A stretch of DNA of 29,001 nt from a virus: positions 1 through 29,001 of IMG/VR virus record IMGVR_UViG_3300007735_000579, one strand, 5' to 3'. The notes under the pieces were generated by a model that saw only the letters and a list, made by a program, of their open reading frames with translations, ran no database searches and was not told where the DNA came from. This document shows positions 7,241 through 12,460 of this stretch, piece after piece (the first letter of the stretch is position 1; the number at the start of each line of letters is the position of its first letter). The translations under genes and the position numbers were made by a program.

Positions 7241-7264
7241 CCTCTCTAGTCGGGGCGGATAACC

Positions 7265-7299
7265 GAAACCCCCGGAGCCTCCTTCGCCCCGGGGGTTTC
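7265..7299 (-). terminator. 14-bp hairpin with GAAGGAG loop between ssDNA-binding and primase genes
   Basis: In minus-strand RNA, a stem of 14 pairs closes a 7-base loop GAAGGAG (plus 7279-7285). The left arm reads GAAACCCCCGGGGC and the right arm GCUCCGGGGGUUUC. One pair is G.U in the leftward RNA but A.C in the plus-strand RNA, so the structure fits the leftward transcript better. A UUUC follows but there is no long U-run, so termination may be partial. It occupies most of the 80-base gap before the primase. The same loop recurs at 9448 and 12023, so a role in RNA-protein control is also possible. Confidence 0.65.
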
Positions 7300-7320
7300 A
7301 TCATACCTGAGTCGGGACCC

Positions 7321-7734
7321 CTAGAACGGGATCTTCTGCGCGGCCTTCTTCGCCGACAGGTCAGGCAAGACGGCCTCGACCTTGGTCCTCGCGGTACCGT
7401 TGGCCGACACCTTCTCCTTGACCTCGACGAAGCAGGACAGCCCGACGAGACCCGCGATGTCCGGGTCCCCGTCCGCGTCGACGCCGTCCCATGCCTTGTT
7501 GCCGTTCAGGCTCTTGGCCCACGCAAAGGCCTTGGACTTCTCGCTCCACGCCTGCGAGGTCGAGCCGCTGACCATATCACCCTCGTGATCGCCGTCCGTG
7601 ATCCGGAAGACCCATTCGACGATGTCCGTCGGTCCTTCGGCCGTCGTGATCGTCTTCGCGTCGAGGTTGTGGAGGATCGCTTGATACGTGCCCGGGCTGA
7701 CCTGGGCGAACGTCGTGGTCCGCTTCATCTTCAT
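7321..7734 (-). CDS. Phage ssDNA-binding-type protein (OB-fold, DUF669-like)
   Basis: 137 residues, the usual size for phage single-stranded DNA-binding proteins. The layout GTYQAILHNLDAK, then VEWVFRITDGDHEGDMV, then a helix TSQAWSEKSKAFAWAKSL, then LSCFVEVKEKVSANG resembles the DUF669-like phage SSB pattern: strands around one helix, with conserved eG and Gly-x-x-C positions. It would coat single-stranded DNA during replication or recombination. ATG 7734 has AAAGG 11 bases upstream; ATG 7728 is an alternative. It lies between the nuclease-HIRAN gene and the primase-helicase, a typical place for an SSB. The family call is by eye. Confidence 0.7.
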   Translation of the reverse strand: MKMKRTTTFAQVSPGTYQAILHNLDAKTITTAEGPTDIVEWVFRITDGDHEGDMVSGSTSQAWSEKSKAFAWAKSLNGNKAWDGVDADGDPDIAGLVGLSCFVEVKEKVSANGTARTKVEAVLPDLSAKKAAQKIPF

Positions 7735-7754
7735 GTCTGGTTTGCCTTTCTTGC

Positions 7755-8804
7755 TTAGAGGTCGGAGCCGTGAAGCTCGATCTCGATGTTGAGTCCGTGG
7801 TTCTTGCCGGGACCACCCCCGGTAACCTCGGTCACTCGTGCGGAGGCTGTTCCGCCTGCCGCCAAGTGATCCGAGACTATCTCTGCCGTCGGGCTTCCCG
7901 TCGCCGGGAGGAACCCGATATGAGCACCCTCGAGCAGGACCTTGACCGCCTGGGCCGTCCCGTCGACCCTGCGGGGGCCGTGCGGGTTGTCCTTGTCCCA
8001 CTCAAGCTCGAGCGGGTACCCGGCCTCGCAGGTCGTCCAGTCCGGGCCACCATTCCGGAACGTGGTCCCGACGACCTTCGTGTTGATATGCCGGAACCGC
8101 TGTCCACCGTCCTGCCGCGCCTGTTCGACGAGGGCCTTGTTGCATGCCTGCTTGACCTCGCACCATCGGCACTCGGCAACCTGCTCATACCGCGGAAGCG
8201 TCCCGTCCTTGACGTGCTCCTTGATGACCTCGGCCCGGATGTCCATCTTGCGAGCAACCGCAGGATCGACCTCGAGCGGAAGGACCTGGTAGGTCGGGTC
8301 CAGTTCCCCGGACTTCGGCTTGAGCCCGGCCGGGATAGTGCCGTTCTTGTTGATGTAGACGATCGCCGCGGCCTTGCAACCCGCCTGTACCGCGTACCAC
8401 GTCACCTGTCCGATATGCTCGGGCTTCGGGCCGCTCTTGAAGACCTCTACGTACCCTTCGACGTTGATGGTCTTGAGATCCATCAAGATCCCGTCCTCGA
8501 CGAGTCGCAAGTCCGAATGACCTGTCATCGAGCCCGAATCCCACGTCTCCTCCGCGGGGACCTCGGGCAGGTTGCCCTGGACGATCTCATGGGTCTTCGT
8601 CCCGACCTCGAAGGCGAGGGCGAGCTTCCGGGGAAGCTGGATGACCTCTTGCGGGTCGAGCCGGGCCGCGAGGACCTGGGCCCGGGCGCAACGGTGGATA
8701 CCCGAGGGACGGACCTTCCACTCGCCCCGGGCACGTTGCCCGAGGCGGTCGAGTGCGAGGTCCATCATGGCCTGGACCTTGTTGATGATCTCGTCCCCGT
8801 TCAT
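7755..8804 (-). CDS. Cas4/RecB-like Fe-S nuclease fused to a HIRAN domain
   Basis: 349 residues in two parts. Residues about 1-230 form a PD-(D/E)XK nuclease: HRCARAQVLA (Cys39), GTKTHEIV (His72), GHSDLRL (Asp98), LMDLKT (Asp109, Lys111), the QxxxY motif GQVTWYAVQ (Gln133, Tyr137) and CRWCEVKQAC (Cys212, 215, 221). One N-terminal and three C-terminal cysteines are the iron-sulphur signature of Cas4 and AddB-type nucleases. Residues about 242-346 match the HIRAN domain: VVGTTF, GYPLELEWDKDNPHGPRRV, HIGFLPA, then a strand-rich end. HIRAN domains (as in HLTF/Rad5) bind 3-prime ssDNA ends. The fusion suggests an exonuclease steered to DNA ends for recombination or replication restart. The start ATG 8804 overlaps the previous stop as ATGA. 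Both domains are clear by eye. Confidence 0.88.
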   Translation of the reverse strand: MNGDEIINKVQAMMDLALDRLGQRARGEWKVRPSGIHRCARAQVLAARLDPQEVIQLPRKLALAFEVGTKTHEIVQGNLPEVPAEETWDSGSMTGHSDLRLVEDGILMDLKTINVEGYVEVFKSGPKPEHIGQVTWYAVQAGCKAAAIVYINKNGTIPAGLKPKSGELDPTYQVLPLEVDPAVARKMDIRAEVIKEHVKDGTLPRYEQVAECRWCEVKQACNKALVEQARQDGGQRFRHINTKVVGTTFRNGGPDWTTCEAGYPLELEWDKDNPHGPRRVDGTAQAVKVLLEGAHIGFLPATGSPTAEIVSDHLAAGGTASARVTEVTGGGPGKNHGLNIEIELHGSDL

Positions 8805-9157
8805 GCTACTTCCTCCGCGTCGCACTCGATGTCCAGTTCGTTGATTAGGAATGCGACGGCCTCGGCGTAGGTGTCGTGCCACTCGCCCAGTCGGGTAGCG
8901 GTCACCGCAACGTTGTTTCCGATAAAGATCCCGTTCTGGTAGGTCAGGGTCACGGCCCCGACGGTGACCTCGGCCATGCCCGCGGGGTCCTCGATGATGA
9001 CCTCGTCCCGACGGCATGACGACAGGATCGACCAGTTGTCCGAGGTCGGGGTGACGCTCGAGACCTGGAGCTGGACCAAGTCCTCGACAACCGTCACCGC
9101 AAGGGCCACCCGGAACAAGGGGAACTCGCCCGCGGTCTGCTTGATGAAATTAACCAC
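8801..9157 (-). CDS. Hypothetical beta-rich protein
   Basis: 118 residues starting at GTG 9157, with GAAGGAGG about 10 bases upstream inside a small hairpin. The gene overlaps its upstream neighbour by 8 bases and ends in an ATGA overlap with the nuclease-HIRAN gene. The sequence alternates hydrophobic strands (FRVALAVTVVEDLVQLQV, AEVTVGAVTLTYQNGIFIG) and ends with a helix, WHDTYAEAVAFLINELD, then an acidic tail. No family recognised. Its tight coupling to the nuclease gene suggests a partner or regulator of that enzyme, but this is context only. Confidence 0.6.
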   Translation of the reverse strand: MVNFIKQTAGEFPLFRVALAVTVVEDLVQLQVSSVTPTSDNWSILSSCRRDEVIIEDPAGMAEVTVGAVTLTYQNGIFIGNNVAVTATRLGEWHDTYAEAVAFLINELDIECDAEEVA

Positions 9158-9437
9158 GGTGGAAGCCCTCCTTCTGGGCGAGGATCATTTCGACGAATGC
9201 AACGGGGACACTGTACCGGACAGAGGCCCTGACTATCGCTTTGAGCGTGTCACGGGTCAGGCCGCCGAAGACCTCGGCCGCCGCGCCTGGATCGAGCTCA
9301 TAGACTCTGCGGACCACGTCGATGAGCGCACGCTCGGCGACGTCGTGGTATCCCTCGAGGTCGAGGGCCGCGGCCCCCAGGTTGTCGAGGGCATTGGACA
9401 GCCGGACCGCTTCCGGCGAGGGGATCATATCGGGCAT
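9150..9437 (-). CDS. Hypothetical helical protein
   Basis: 95 residues from ATG 9437. The Shine-Dalgarno AGGAG lies 10 bases upstream in the loop of a 6-bp hairpin. The protein is predicted all-helical (SNALDNLGAAALDLEGYHDVAERALIDVV, shown in two spans of the gene around residues 13-41), with DTLKAIVRASVRYSVPVAFVEMIL near the end. No family recognised. It is one of four consecutive small unknown genes feeding the nuclease-HIRAN gene. Start choice is firm because longer versions lack a plausible RBS and would overlap the preceding genes. Confidence 0.6.
   Translation of the reverse strand: MPDMIPSPEAVRLSNALDNLGAAALDLEGYHDVAERALIDVVRRVYELDPGAAAEVFGGLTRDTLKAIVRASVRYSVPVAFVEMILAQKEGFHRG
9165..9179 (-). 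promoter_or_regulatory. Ribosome-binding-site hairpin with AGAAGGA loop
   Basis: The RBS of the GTG-9157 gene (GAAGGAGG) is partly enclosed by GCCC/GGGC arms (9176-9179 and 9165-9168) that close a 7-base loop AGAAGGA in the leftward RNA. The four-pair stem is modest. It lies within the 3-prime end of the upstream gene, so translating ribosomes would open it. Confidence 0.4.
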
Positions 9438-9439
9438 GA

Positions 9440-9634
9440 CTAGCGGCCTCCTTCGCCGCTGGTTTCGACCTGCTCGAGGCTGTCGAGCAAGAAGGGACGC
9501 ATGTCCCAGACCCGATGCGGGACGTTCATCCCGATCCGGTCTGCGAGATGCAAGGCAAGCAAGACCCGCTCGACATCGTGGTCCTCTGGATTCGCGAGGA
9601 TGTCCTCGATGAGCGCCTCGATGGAGGCCCGCAT
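9440..9634 (-). CDS. Small hypothetical protein
   Basis: 64 residues. The ATG at 9634 shares its A with the preceding TAA (TAATG). It is acidic and helical (ALIEDILANPEDHDVERVLL), with no recognisable motif and a C-terminal GEGGR that is encoded by the hairpin described separately. It is translationally linked on both sides. Function is unknown. Confidence 0.55.
   Translation of the reverse strand: MRASIEALIEDILANPEDHDVERVLLALHLADRIGMNVPHRVWDMRPFLLDSLEQVETSGEGGR
9442..9460 (-). promoter_or_regulatory. RBS hairpin AGCGGC-GAAGGAG-GCCGCT
   Basis: A perfect 6-bp stem closes a 7-base loop GAAGGAG (plus 9448-9454), 4 bases before ATG 9437, so the Shine-Dalgarno is displayed in the loop. The stem reaches into the stop codon of the upstream gene (TAG 9440-9442), which links unfolding to translation termination there. 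A GGA displayed in a loop is the form bound by CsrA/RsmA proteins; this is a hypothesis only. Confidence 0.55.
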
Positions 9635-9828
9635 TAGCGGACCACCACGAACGCCGCGAGATGACCGATATACTGCAACCCGAGTTCAAGCGTTGCGGCC
9701 TGCCAATCGGGCTTGATGAAATCGTCATACGAGATAAACGCGATCTCATCGGTGCCGAGAATGACTTCGGCTTCGGCGCGGTCGACCGCGAAACATGCGG
9801 GAGCGCCGTTGCTCATTGTGAACTTCAT
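9634..9828 (-). CDS. Small hypothetical protein, first gene of a small-gene operon
   Basis: 64 residues from ATG 9828, with a textbook Shine-Dalgarno AAGGAG 7 bases upstream. The sequence FAVDRAEAEVILGTDEIAFISYDDF suggests a short alternating strand/helix fold; no family recognised. It is the first gene after a 104-base control region with a promoter and an operator-like palindrome, so this gene and those downstream (through the nuclease-HIRAN and SSB genes) may form one regulated unit. Confidence 0.55.
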   Translation of the reverse strand: MKFTMSNGAPACFAVDRAEAEVILGTDEIAFISYDDFIKPDWQAATLELGLQYIGHLAAFVVVR

Positions 9829-9840
9829 CTTTGACTCCTT

Positions 9841-9856
9841 GGGGAACTGGGGAACT
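9841..9856 (-). repeat. Tandem 8-base repeat GGGGAACT
   Basis: Two exact head-to-tail copies of GGGGAACT (9841-9848 and 9849-9856, plus strand) directly upstream of the RBS of the 9828 gene. The core GGGGAAC also occurs in the palindrome at 9915-9933 and upstream of the HTH gene at 12150. These could be extra binding sites for the same regulator. Confidence 0.6.
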
Positions 9857-9906
9857 GTTTGTGCCGGTCGGGGGACCCTGGATTGGTGCGCCCCGACCGT
9901 GTTTCT

Positions 9907-9936
9907 AATGTACTACGGGGAACATGTCCCCGTCAA
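9907..9936 (-). promoter_or_regulatory. Promoter with embedded operator palindrome
   Basis: On the minus strand TTGACG (9936-9931) and TACATT (9912-9907) are separated by 18 bases. The spacer is filled by an inverted repeat, ACGGGGA (9915-9921) and TCCCCGT (9927-9933), with a 5-base centre ACATG. Outer arms GTACT (9910-9914) and AGTAC (9936-9940) extend the symmetry with a 2-base offset. The -35 box overlaps the stop of the upstream zinc-knuckle gene. A repressor dimer at this site would block RNA polymerase. Part of the palindrome could also act as a terminator for the upstream gene. Confidence 0.55.
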
Positions 9937-10595
9937 GTACCTTCTAGAAAGTTTTTCGGGAAGGCCGCGTCATAGGCCATTCGCCAGAGCAAGAGCTTGC
10001 CGAGGACGTAGGTGATCTCGTTCTTGTTGACGCGGTTCCGTTGCCGAGCCCGCGAGCATGGGTTGCATTGCGGATGGACGGCCCCCGTCCGGACGTTGAC
10101 GTAGAACAACTCCGCGGGCAGGGTCTCGAGACAGGCATTGCACTTGTGCATGGGGTCCTCGAGATGCCGCAGACGAGGCCGCCCGCCCTTCTTGAGTCGT
10201 GGTCTCGAGTCGGCAACCTTCGCCGCTTCGATCCGCGCCCGAGCCGCGATCAACCTGGCCTGCTCCTTCGCGGTCCGGATGTCTTCGGCCGTCGGCCCCT
10301 CCAAGGGGACCGGGACGGGGTCCCGGGGCTTCCGCCCGGCCTTCTTCTTTTCCTCTTTCTTGCGGGCCTCCTTGGCCCTGCGATCGGCCTCGAGGAAGCA
10401 CGGCTTGCAAGTCGCCATGACCGACCCATCCGTCCGCTTGTAGAAGTCGGCCAGGGGCCGGACGACGTGGCACCGCGAACAGATCTTGTCCTTGGTGATA
10501 GCCGACCGGGCCCGGATGCACCCCTCGCAGAGACCGCCCACAAGGGCCGAGAAGAGCCGCGCACAGACGTTACAGGACTCAAGACCTCGCGGCAT
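9933..10595 (-). CDS. Three-zinc-knuckle protein with duplicated ribbon and GRP motifs
   Basis: 220 residues from ATG 10595 (AGGAAGG 9 bases upstream; a GTG at 10631 would be less well spaced). Three Cys4 sites: C8/C11-C23/C26, C39/C42-C63/C66 and C152/C155-C177/C180. The second and third are clearly duplicated: CSRCHVVRPLADFY...CKPC and CNACLETLPAELFY...CNPC. This ribbon type also accompanies endonuclease VII-like proteins, but no HNH or other nuclease residues are seen. Between them lies a charged helix (RRAKEARKKEEKKK) and two basic GRP-type sequences (AGRKPRD, GGRPRLR) like AT-hook cores. It is likely a DNA- or RNA-binding protein, perhaps a late or middle regulator. The gene ends at the operator palindrome. 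Confidence 0.75.
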   Translation of the reverse strand: MPRGLESCNVCARLFSALVGGLCEGCIRARSAITKDKICSRCHVVRPLADFYKRTDGSVMATCKPCFLEADRRAKEARKKEEKKKAGRKPRDPVPVPLEGPTAEDIRTAKEQARLIAARARIEAAKVADSRPRLKKGGRPRLRHLEDPMHKCNACLETLPAELFYVNVRTGAVHPQCNPCSRARQRNRVNKNEITYVLGKLLLWRMAYDAAFPKNFLEGT

Positions 10596-11247
10596 CGGAA
10601 CCCGCCTTCCTGAGCCCCTCGAGGCGGTCACGATGGACGACGGGAGCGATGACCGCTTGCCCGCGCCAACGGGAGTCCGGTTCGGTCTGCTGGTTCGGTG
10701 ATTGCATCATCACCCGCACGACCCCGGACTCGTGGATCTCGAGTTGCACCCCGTGCGCGGTCATGCCGAAGGAGTGGTCGATCGCGGTCATAAGGTACCC
10801 CCCGTTAACCGCGGTTGTCGCGGCCCCCCAGCAAGGGGCCTCGATCCGCATCATCCCGACCCGCAGGAACCCTCCCCCGATCTCGATCTCGACGGTCTTG
10901 TCCTTGCCGCCGTGGATCTGGGCGAGCCTGCGTCGCTCCTGGATGTCGGCGAGGGCCGCACGAATCAGGGGCGAGACATCCCGCCCGGGGGCGATGGTCA
11001 CCGCCTGAGCCCGGCTGACCTCGGCCTCGTGGGGGGTCTCGGGATGCCCGAGGGTCTTGTCGAGGATGTCCATCGGGACCTGGCCCTCGTGGTCCTTGCC
11101 CCATAGCTTGACGGCGAATGCCGCCCCCCGGTCCGGGGACCAGAGGAACCCGAGGTCCCGGTCCTTGTCGATCAGGATCTCGACCGCGTCTAGGGCCTGA
11201 GCCGCCCGGTAGAGATCCTGTACCGCCTGTGGTTTGAGCTTGATCAT
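10579..11247 (-). CDS. Possible sliding-clamp-like protein
   Basis: 222 residues. ATG 11247 overlaps the previous stop as ATGA. The pattern VEIEIGGGFLRVGMMRIEAP, then VNGGYLMTAIDHSFG, then VQLEIHESGVVRVMMQ, then AVIAPVV is like the beta-strand/helix/beta-strand order of a DNA-polymerase clamp domain, where N-x-x-YL begins the helix. Size is near one-and-a-half clamp domains, similar to T4-type phage clamps. The N-terminal half (VEILIDKDRDLGFLWSPDRG) could form the matching domain. The methyltransferase C-terminus QLRLF is a clamp-binding pattern, which fits. This is a tentative call from sequence appearance; an unrelated beta-rich protein is possible. Confidence 0.6.
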   Translation of the reverse strand: MIKLKPQAVQDLYRAAQALDAVEILIDKDRDLGFLWSPDRGAAFAVKLWGKDHEGQVPMDILDKTLGHPETPHEAEVSRAQAVTIAPGRDVSPLIRAALADIQERRRLAQIHGGKDKTVEIEIGGGFLRVGMMRIEAPCWGAATTAVNGGYLMTAIDHSFGMTAHGVQLEIHESGVVRVMMQSPNQQTEPDSRWRGQAVIAPVVHRDRLEGLRKAGSDAARS

Positions 11248-11582
11248 GGCTGAATGACTCCGATTGCCTGACACAACTTGATCGCCCTTTCGACAGCAGG
11301 GACGACGATGTAGGTCTCGTTTTGACGGTAAACATAGTTTCGCCGCCAAAGACTCTGAACGACGGATCGATTGACCTCATAAGACCGCCCGAGGGCCTTG
11401 TGAACTTGAGTGATGGTCTGCGGACCCTTGAGCAGATGAGCAAGAGTCATCATGCGAACCGGAGAAAGGACACGTTGCCACCGCATCTCAGGCCATATCT
11501 TGTCGAGGCACGATTGACATGGATTCCAATGATGCGTTTCGCGGTGTTGGCATGCGTCCGGTTGATGCCATATCGAGCTCAT
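11244..11582 (-). CDS. Zinc-containing winged-helix protein
   Basis: 112 residues with ATG 11582 in an ATGA overlap. The N-terminus holds a metal-binding-type cluster: DACQHRETHHWNPCQSC. A winged-helix fold follows (about residues 39-95): VRMMTLAHLLKGPQTITQVHKAL, then SVVQSLWRRNYVYRQNETYIVV, like MarR-type wings that read DNA. The gene is less G+C-rich than its neighbours, which suggests separate acquisition. It is likely a transcription factor acting on phage or host promoters. No operator was assigned to it. Confidence 0.65.
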   Translation of the reverse strand: MSSIWHQPDACQHRETHHWNPCQSCLDKIWPEMRWQRVLSPVRMMTLAHLLKGPQTITQVHKALGRSYEVNRSVVQSLWRRNYVYRQNETYIVVPAVERAIKLCQAIGVIQP

Positions 11583-11827
11583 GCCTCGATCCTTTCTACC
11601 GTGGGGCGATTCTCGGCCCCCATGTTGAGCACGTCCAGCGCATTCAGGAACGCCCGCTCGGCATCGTTGAGCTTCCGCAGGAGTTCGCGGTTCGGCCCGT
11701 GGGTCATGACCTCCTTGGTCACTCGCCAGAACTCGAAGGCCAGCCGGAGCGCGTGGTCCCGGCCCTGGATGTCGATCTCGGCCCGTTGCAACCCCCGGAA
11801 GAGGTCGTCAAGTCCCTGAGCGATCAT
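11579..11827 (-). CDS. Small helical hypothetical protein
   Basis: 82 residues from ATG 11827 in an ATGA overlap, ending in another ATGA overlap. The sequence is fully helical and amphipathic (GLDDLFRGLQRAEIDIQG, LRKLNDAERAFLNALDVL) without cysteines or membrane spans. No family recognised. Overlaps on both ends show it belongs to the coupled block from the HTH gene to the zinc-knuckle gene. Confidence 0.6.
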   Translation of the reverse strand: MIAQGLDDLFRGLQRAEIDIQGRDHALRLAFEFWRVTKEVMTHGPNRELLRKLNDAERAFLNALDVLNMGAENRPTVERIEA

Positions 11828-12012
11828 TTCCGGAGCACCAAGGCATGGACGCCCGGGACCTTGCCCTCGAGCTTCGCGGTAGCCCAGACGATACCGTCGA
11901 TCACCGCGAGCCCTGCGAACCAGAATGCGAGGGCCGCGATGCTGAGCGCGACGAACCGCGCAACCGCAAGAGGCGTTCCACTGAGTCGCCTGTGATTATG
12001 AATTGCTGACAT
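11824..12012 (-). CDS. Single-span membrane protein overprinting the HTH gene
   Basis: 62 residues from ATG 12012. AGGAGG lies 9 bases upstream in a short hairpin loop. A basic N-terminus (HNHRRLSG) precedes one membrane helix at about residues 19-41 (FVALSIAALAFWFAGLAVIDG); the C-terminus is basic. Its first 37 codons overlap the end of the HTH gene in another frame. The strong RBS and ATGA overlap with the next gene support real translation. Could be a superinfection-exclusion type or lysis-accessory membrane protein, but no family is recognised. Confidence 0.6.
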   Translation of the reverse strand: MSAIHNHRRLSGTPLAVARFVALSIAALAFWFAGLAVIDGIVWATAKLEGKVPGVHALVLRK

Positions 12013-12137
12013 TTCCTCGGGCCTCCTTCGCCCTTGGGGTTGACGGCGATCAGGTCACCCGACCAGATCCACCGCCGTACTGTGATCGGCGTGACGCCGA
12101 AGATCTCGGCCGCCTGCCTCGTTGTGTAGTATTCCAT
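11901..12137 (-). CDS. Small helix-turn-helix protein (MerR/excisionase-type)
   Basis: 78 residues from ATG 12137, with GGGGA about 8 bases upstream. Residues 1-60 form a MerR/excisionase-like HTH: YTTRQAAEIFGVTPITVRRW, a short wing (GDLIAVNPKGEGGPRKCQQF) and a closing helix with DSVERLLRLR. The Ser/Arg-rich tail after residue 60 is unlikely to fold and overlaps a membrane protein ORF in another frame. Such proteins act as excisionases, repressors or early regulators. A palindrome over its own RBS (12141-12158) suggests self-regulation. No integrase is in the window, so a regulator role is favoured over excision. Confidence 0.8.
   Translation of the reverse strand: MEYYTTRQAAEIFGVTPITVRRWIWSGDLIAVNPKGEGGPRKCQQFIITGDSVERLLRLRGSSRSASRPSHSGSQGSR
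12019..12033 (-). promoter_or_regulatory. RBS hairpin GGGC-GAAGGAG-GCCC
   Basis: A 4-bp stem closes the 7-base loop GAAGGAG (plus 12023-12029). Within it, AGGAGG is the Shine-Dalgarno of the ATG at 12012. The loop is identical to those at 7279 and 9448. It lies inside the HTH coding region, so translation of the HTH gene would unfold it. Confidence 0.5.
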
Positions 12138-12140
12138 AGA

Positions 12141-12158
12141 ATGATCCCCGGGGAACAT
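12141..12158 (-). promoter_or_regulatory. Operator-like palindrome over the HTH ribosome-binding site
   Basis: Near-perfect inverted repeat ATGnTCCCC / GGGGAnCAT with no spacer (only the n positions mismatch), beginning 4 bases upstream of the HTH start codon and containing its Shine-Dalgarno. The 11-base string CGGGGAACATG here (12149-12159) is repeated exactly at 9916-9926 in the other control region. It is a good candidate autoregulatory site. Confidence 0.5.
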
Positions 12159-12186
12159 GATAGAGGTCACAAATCCCAAAGTCCAT

Positions 12187-12219
12187 CCCCCCCGAGACCT
12201 GTGCTTTTTCTCGGGGGGG
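12187..12219 (-). terminator. Perfect 11-bp hairpin without U-tract
   Basis: CCCCCCCGAGA (12187-12197) and TCTCGGGGGGG (12209-12219) are exact reverse complements with an 11-base loop containing a T-run (plus strand). In the leftward RNA no U-tract follows, so it is not a standard Rho-independent terminator. It stands about 50 bases before the HTH start and could block upstream transcription or control the HTH mRNA leader. Confidence 0.5.
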
Positions 12220-12428
12220 ACTGGGGGGCCTTCGCCGCGGATAACCGCGCCCGCCCTGATAGTTGGAATCGTCGGCATGGACACGGCACTTCGGCCCGAC
12301 ATCAAGATACACGAATCCCCCGCCGGACGCCTCGCCCGATTAGAGGGAGGAACCAGAGACGGGGGAATGAGCCGGGCTCTTGGAAGCCCGTCGGCGGGTC
12401 AACCGCCCGGAAGCGGAAGGAACGGCCG

Positions 12429-12448
12429 CCGGTCACCGAAGCGACCGG
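12429..12448 (-). terminator. UUCG-capped hairpin after the holin gene
   Basis: In leftward RNA, CCGGUCGC-UUCG-GUGACCGG forms an 8-pair stem (one G.U) with a UUCG tetraloop, 12 bases after the holin stop. This very stable hairpin lacks a U-run, so it may mark the end of the structural/lysis transcript, aid Rho-dependent ending, or protect the RNA 3-prime end. Confidence 0.5.
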
Positions 12449-12460
12449 ATTAATATCCTA

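Larger units (their letters stand above)
12138..12460 (-). other. Gene-free, hairpin-rich stretch between holin and HTH gene
   Basis: About 320 bases with no convincing ORF: all frames give short, low-complexity, Pro/Arg/Gly-rich translations with no suitable RBS. It holds at least four hairpins: 12187-12219, 12373-12390 (6-bp stem, 6-base loop), 12393-12407 (5-bp stem) and 12429-12448 (UUCG loop). This may be the boundary between the late and the regulatory gene blocks, with termination and a new promoter, or it may hold a structured RNA. No clear -35/-10 pair was found. Confidence 0.55.

Noticed and set aside
10595-10631. Upstream GTG start for the zinc-knuckle gene
   Set aside because: It would enlarge the overlap with the clamp-like gene, and ATG 10595 has a better-placed AGGAAGG.
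12371-12448. tRNA-like or structured arm (cgggct...agcccg)
   Set aside because: The anticodon-like hairpin has a 6-base loop, no TPsiC-type GTTCRA sequence and no acceptor stem, so it is not a tRNA. It is kept only as part of a hairpin-rich region.
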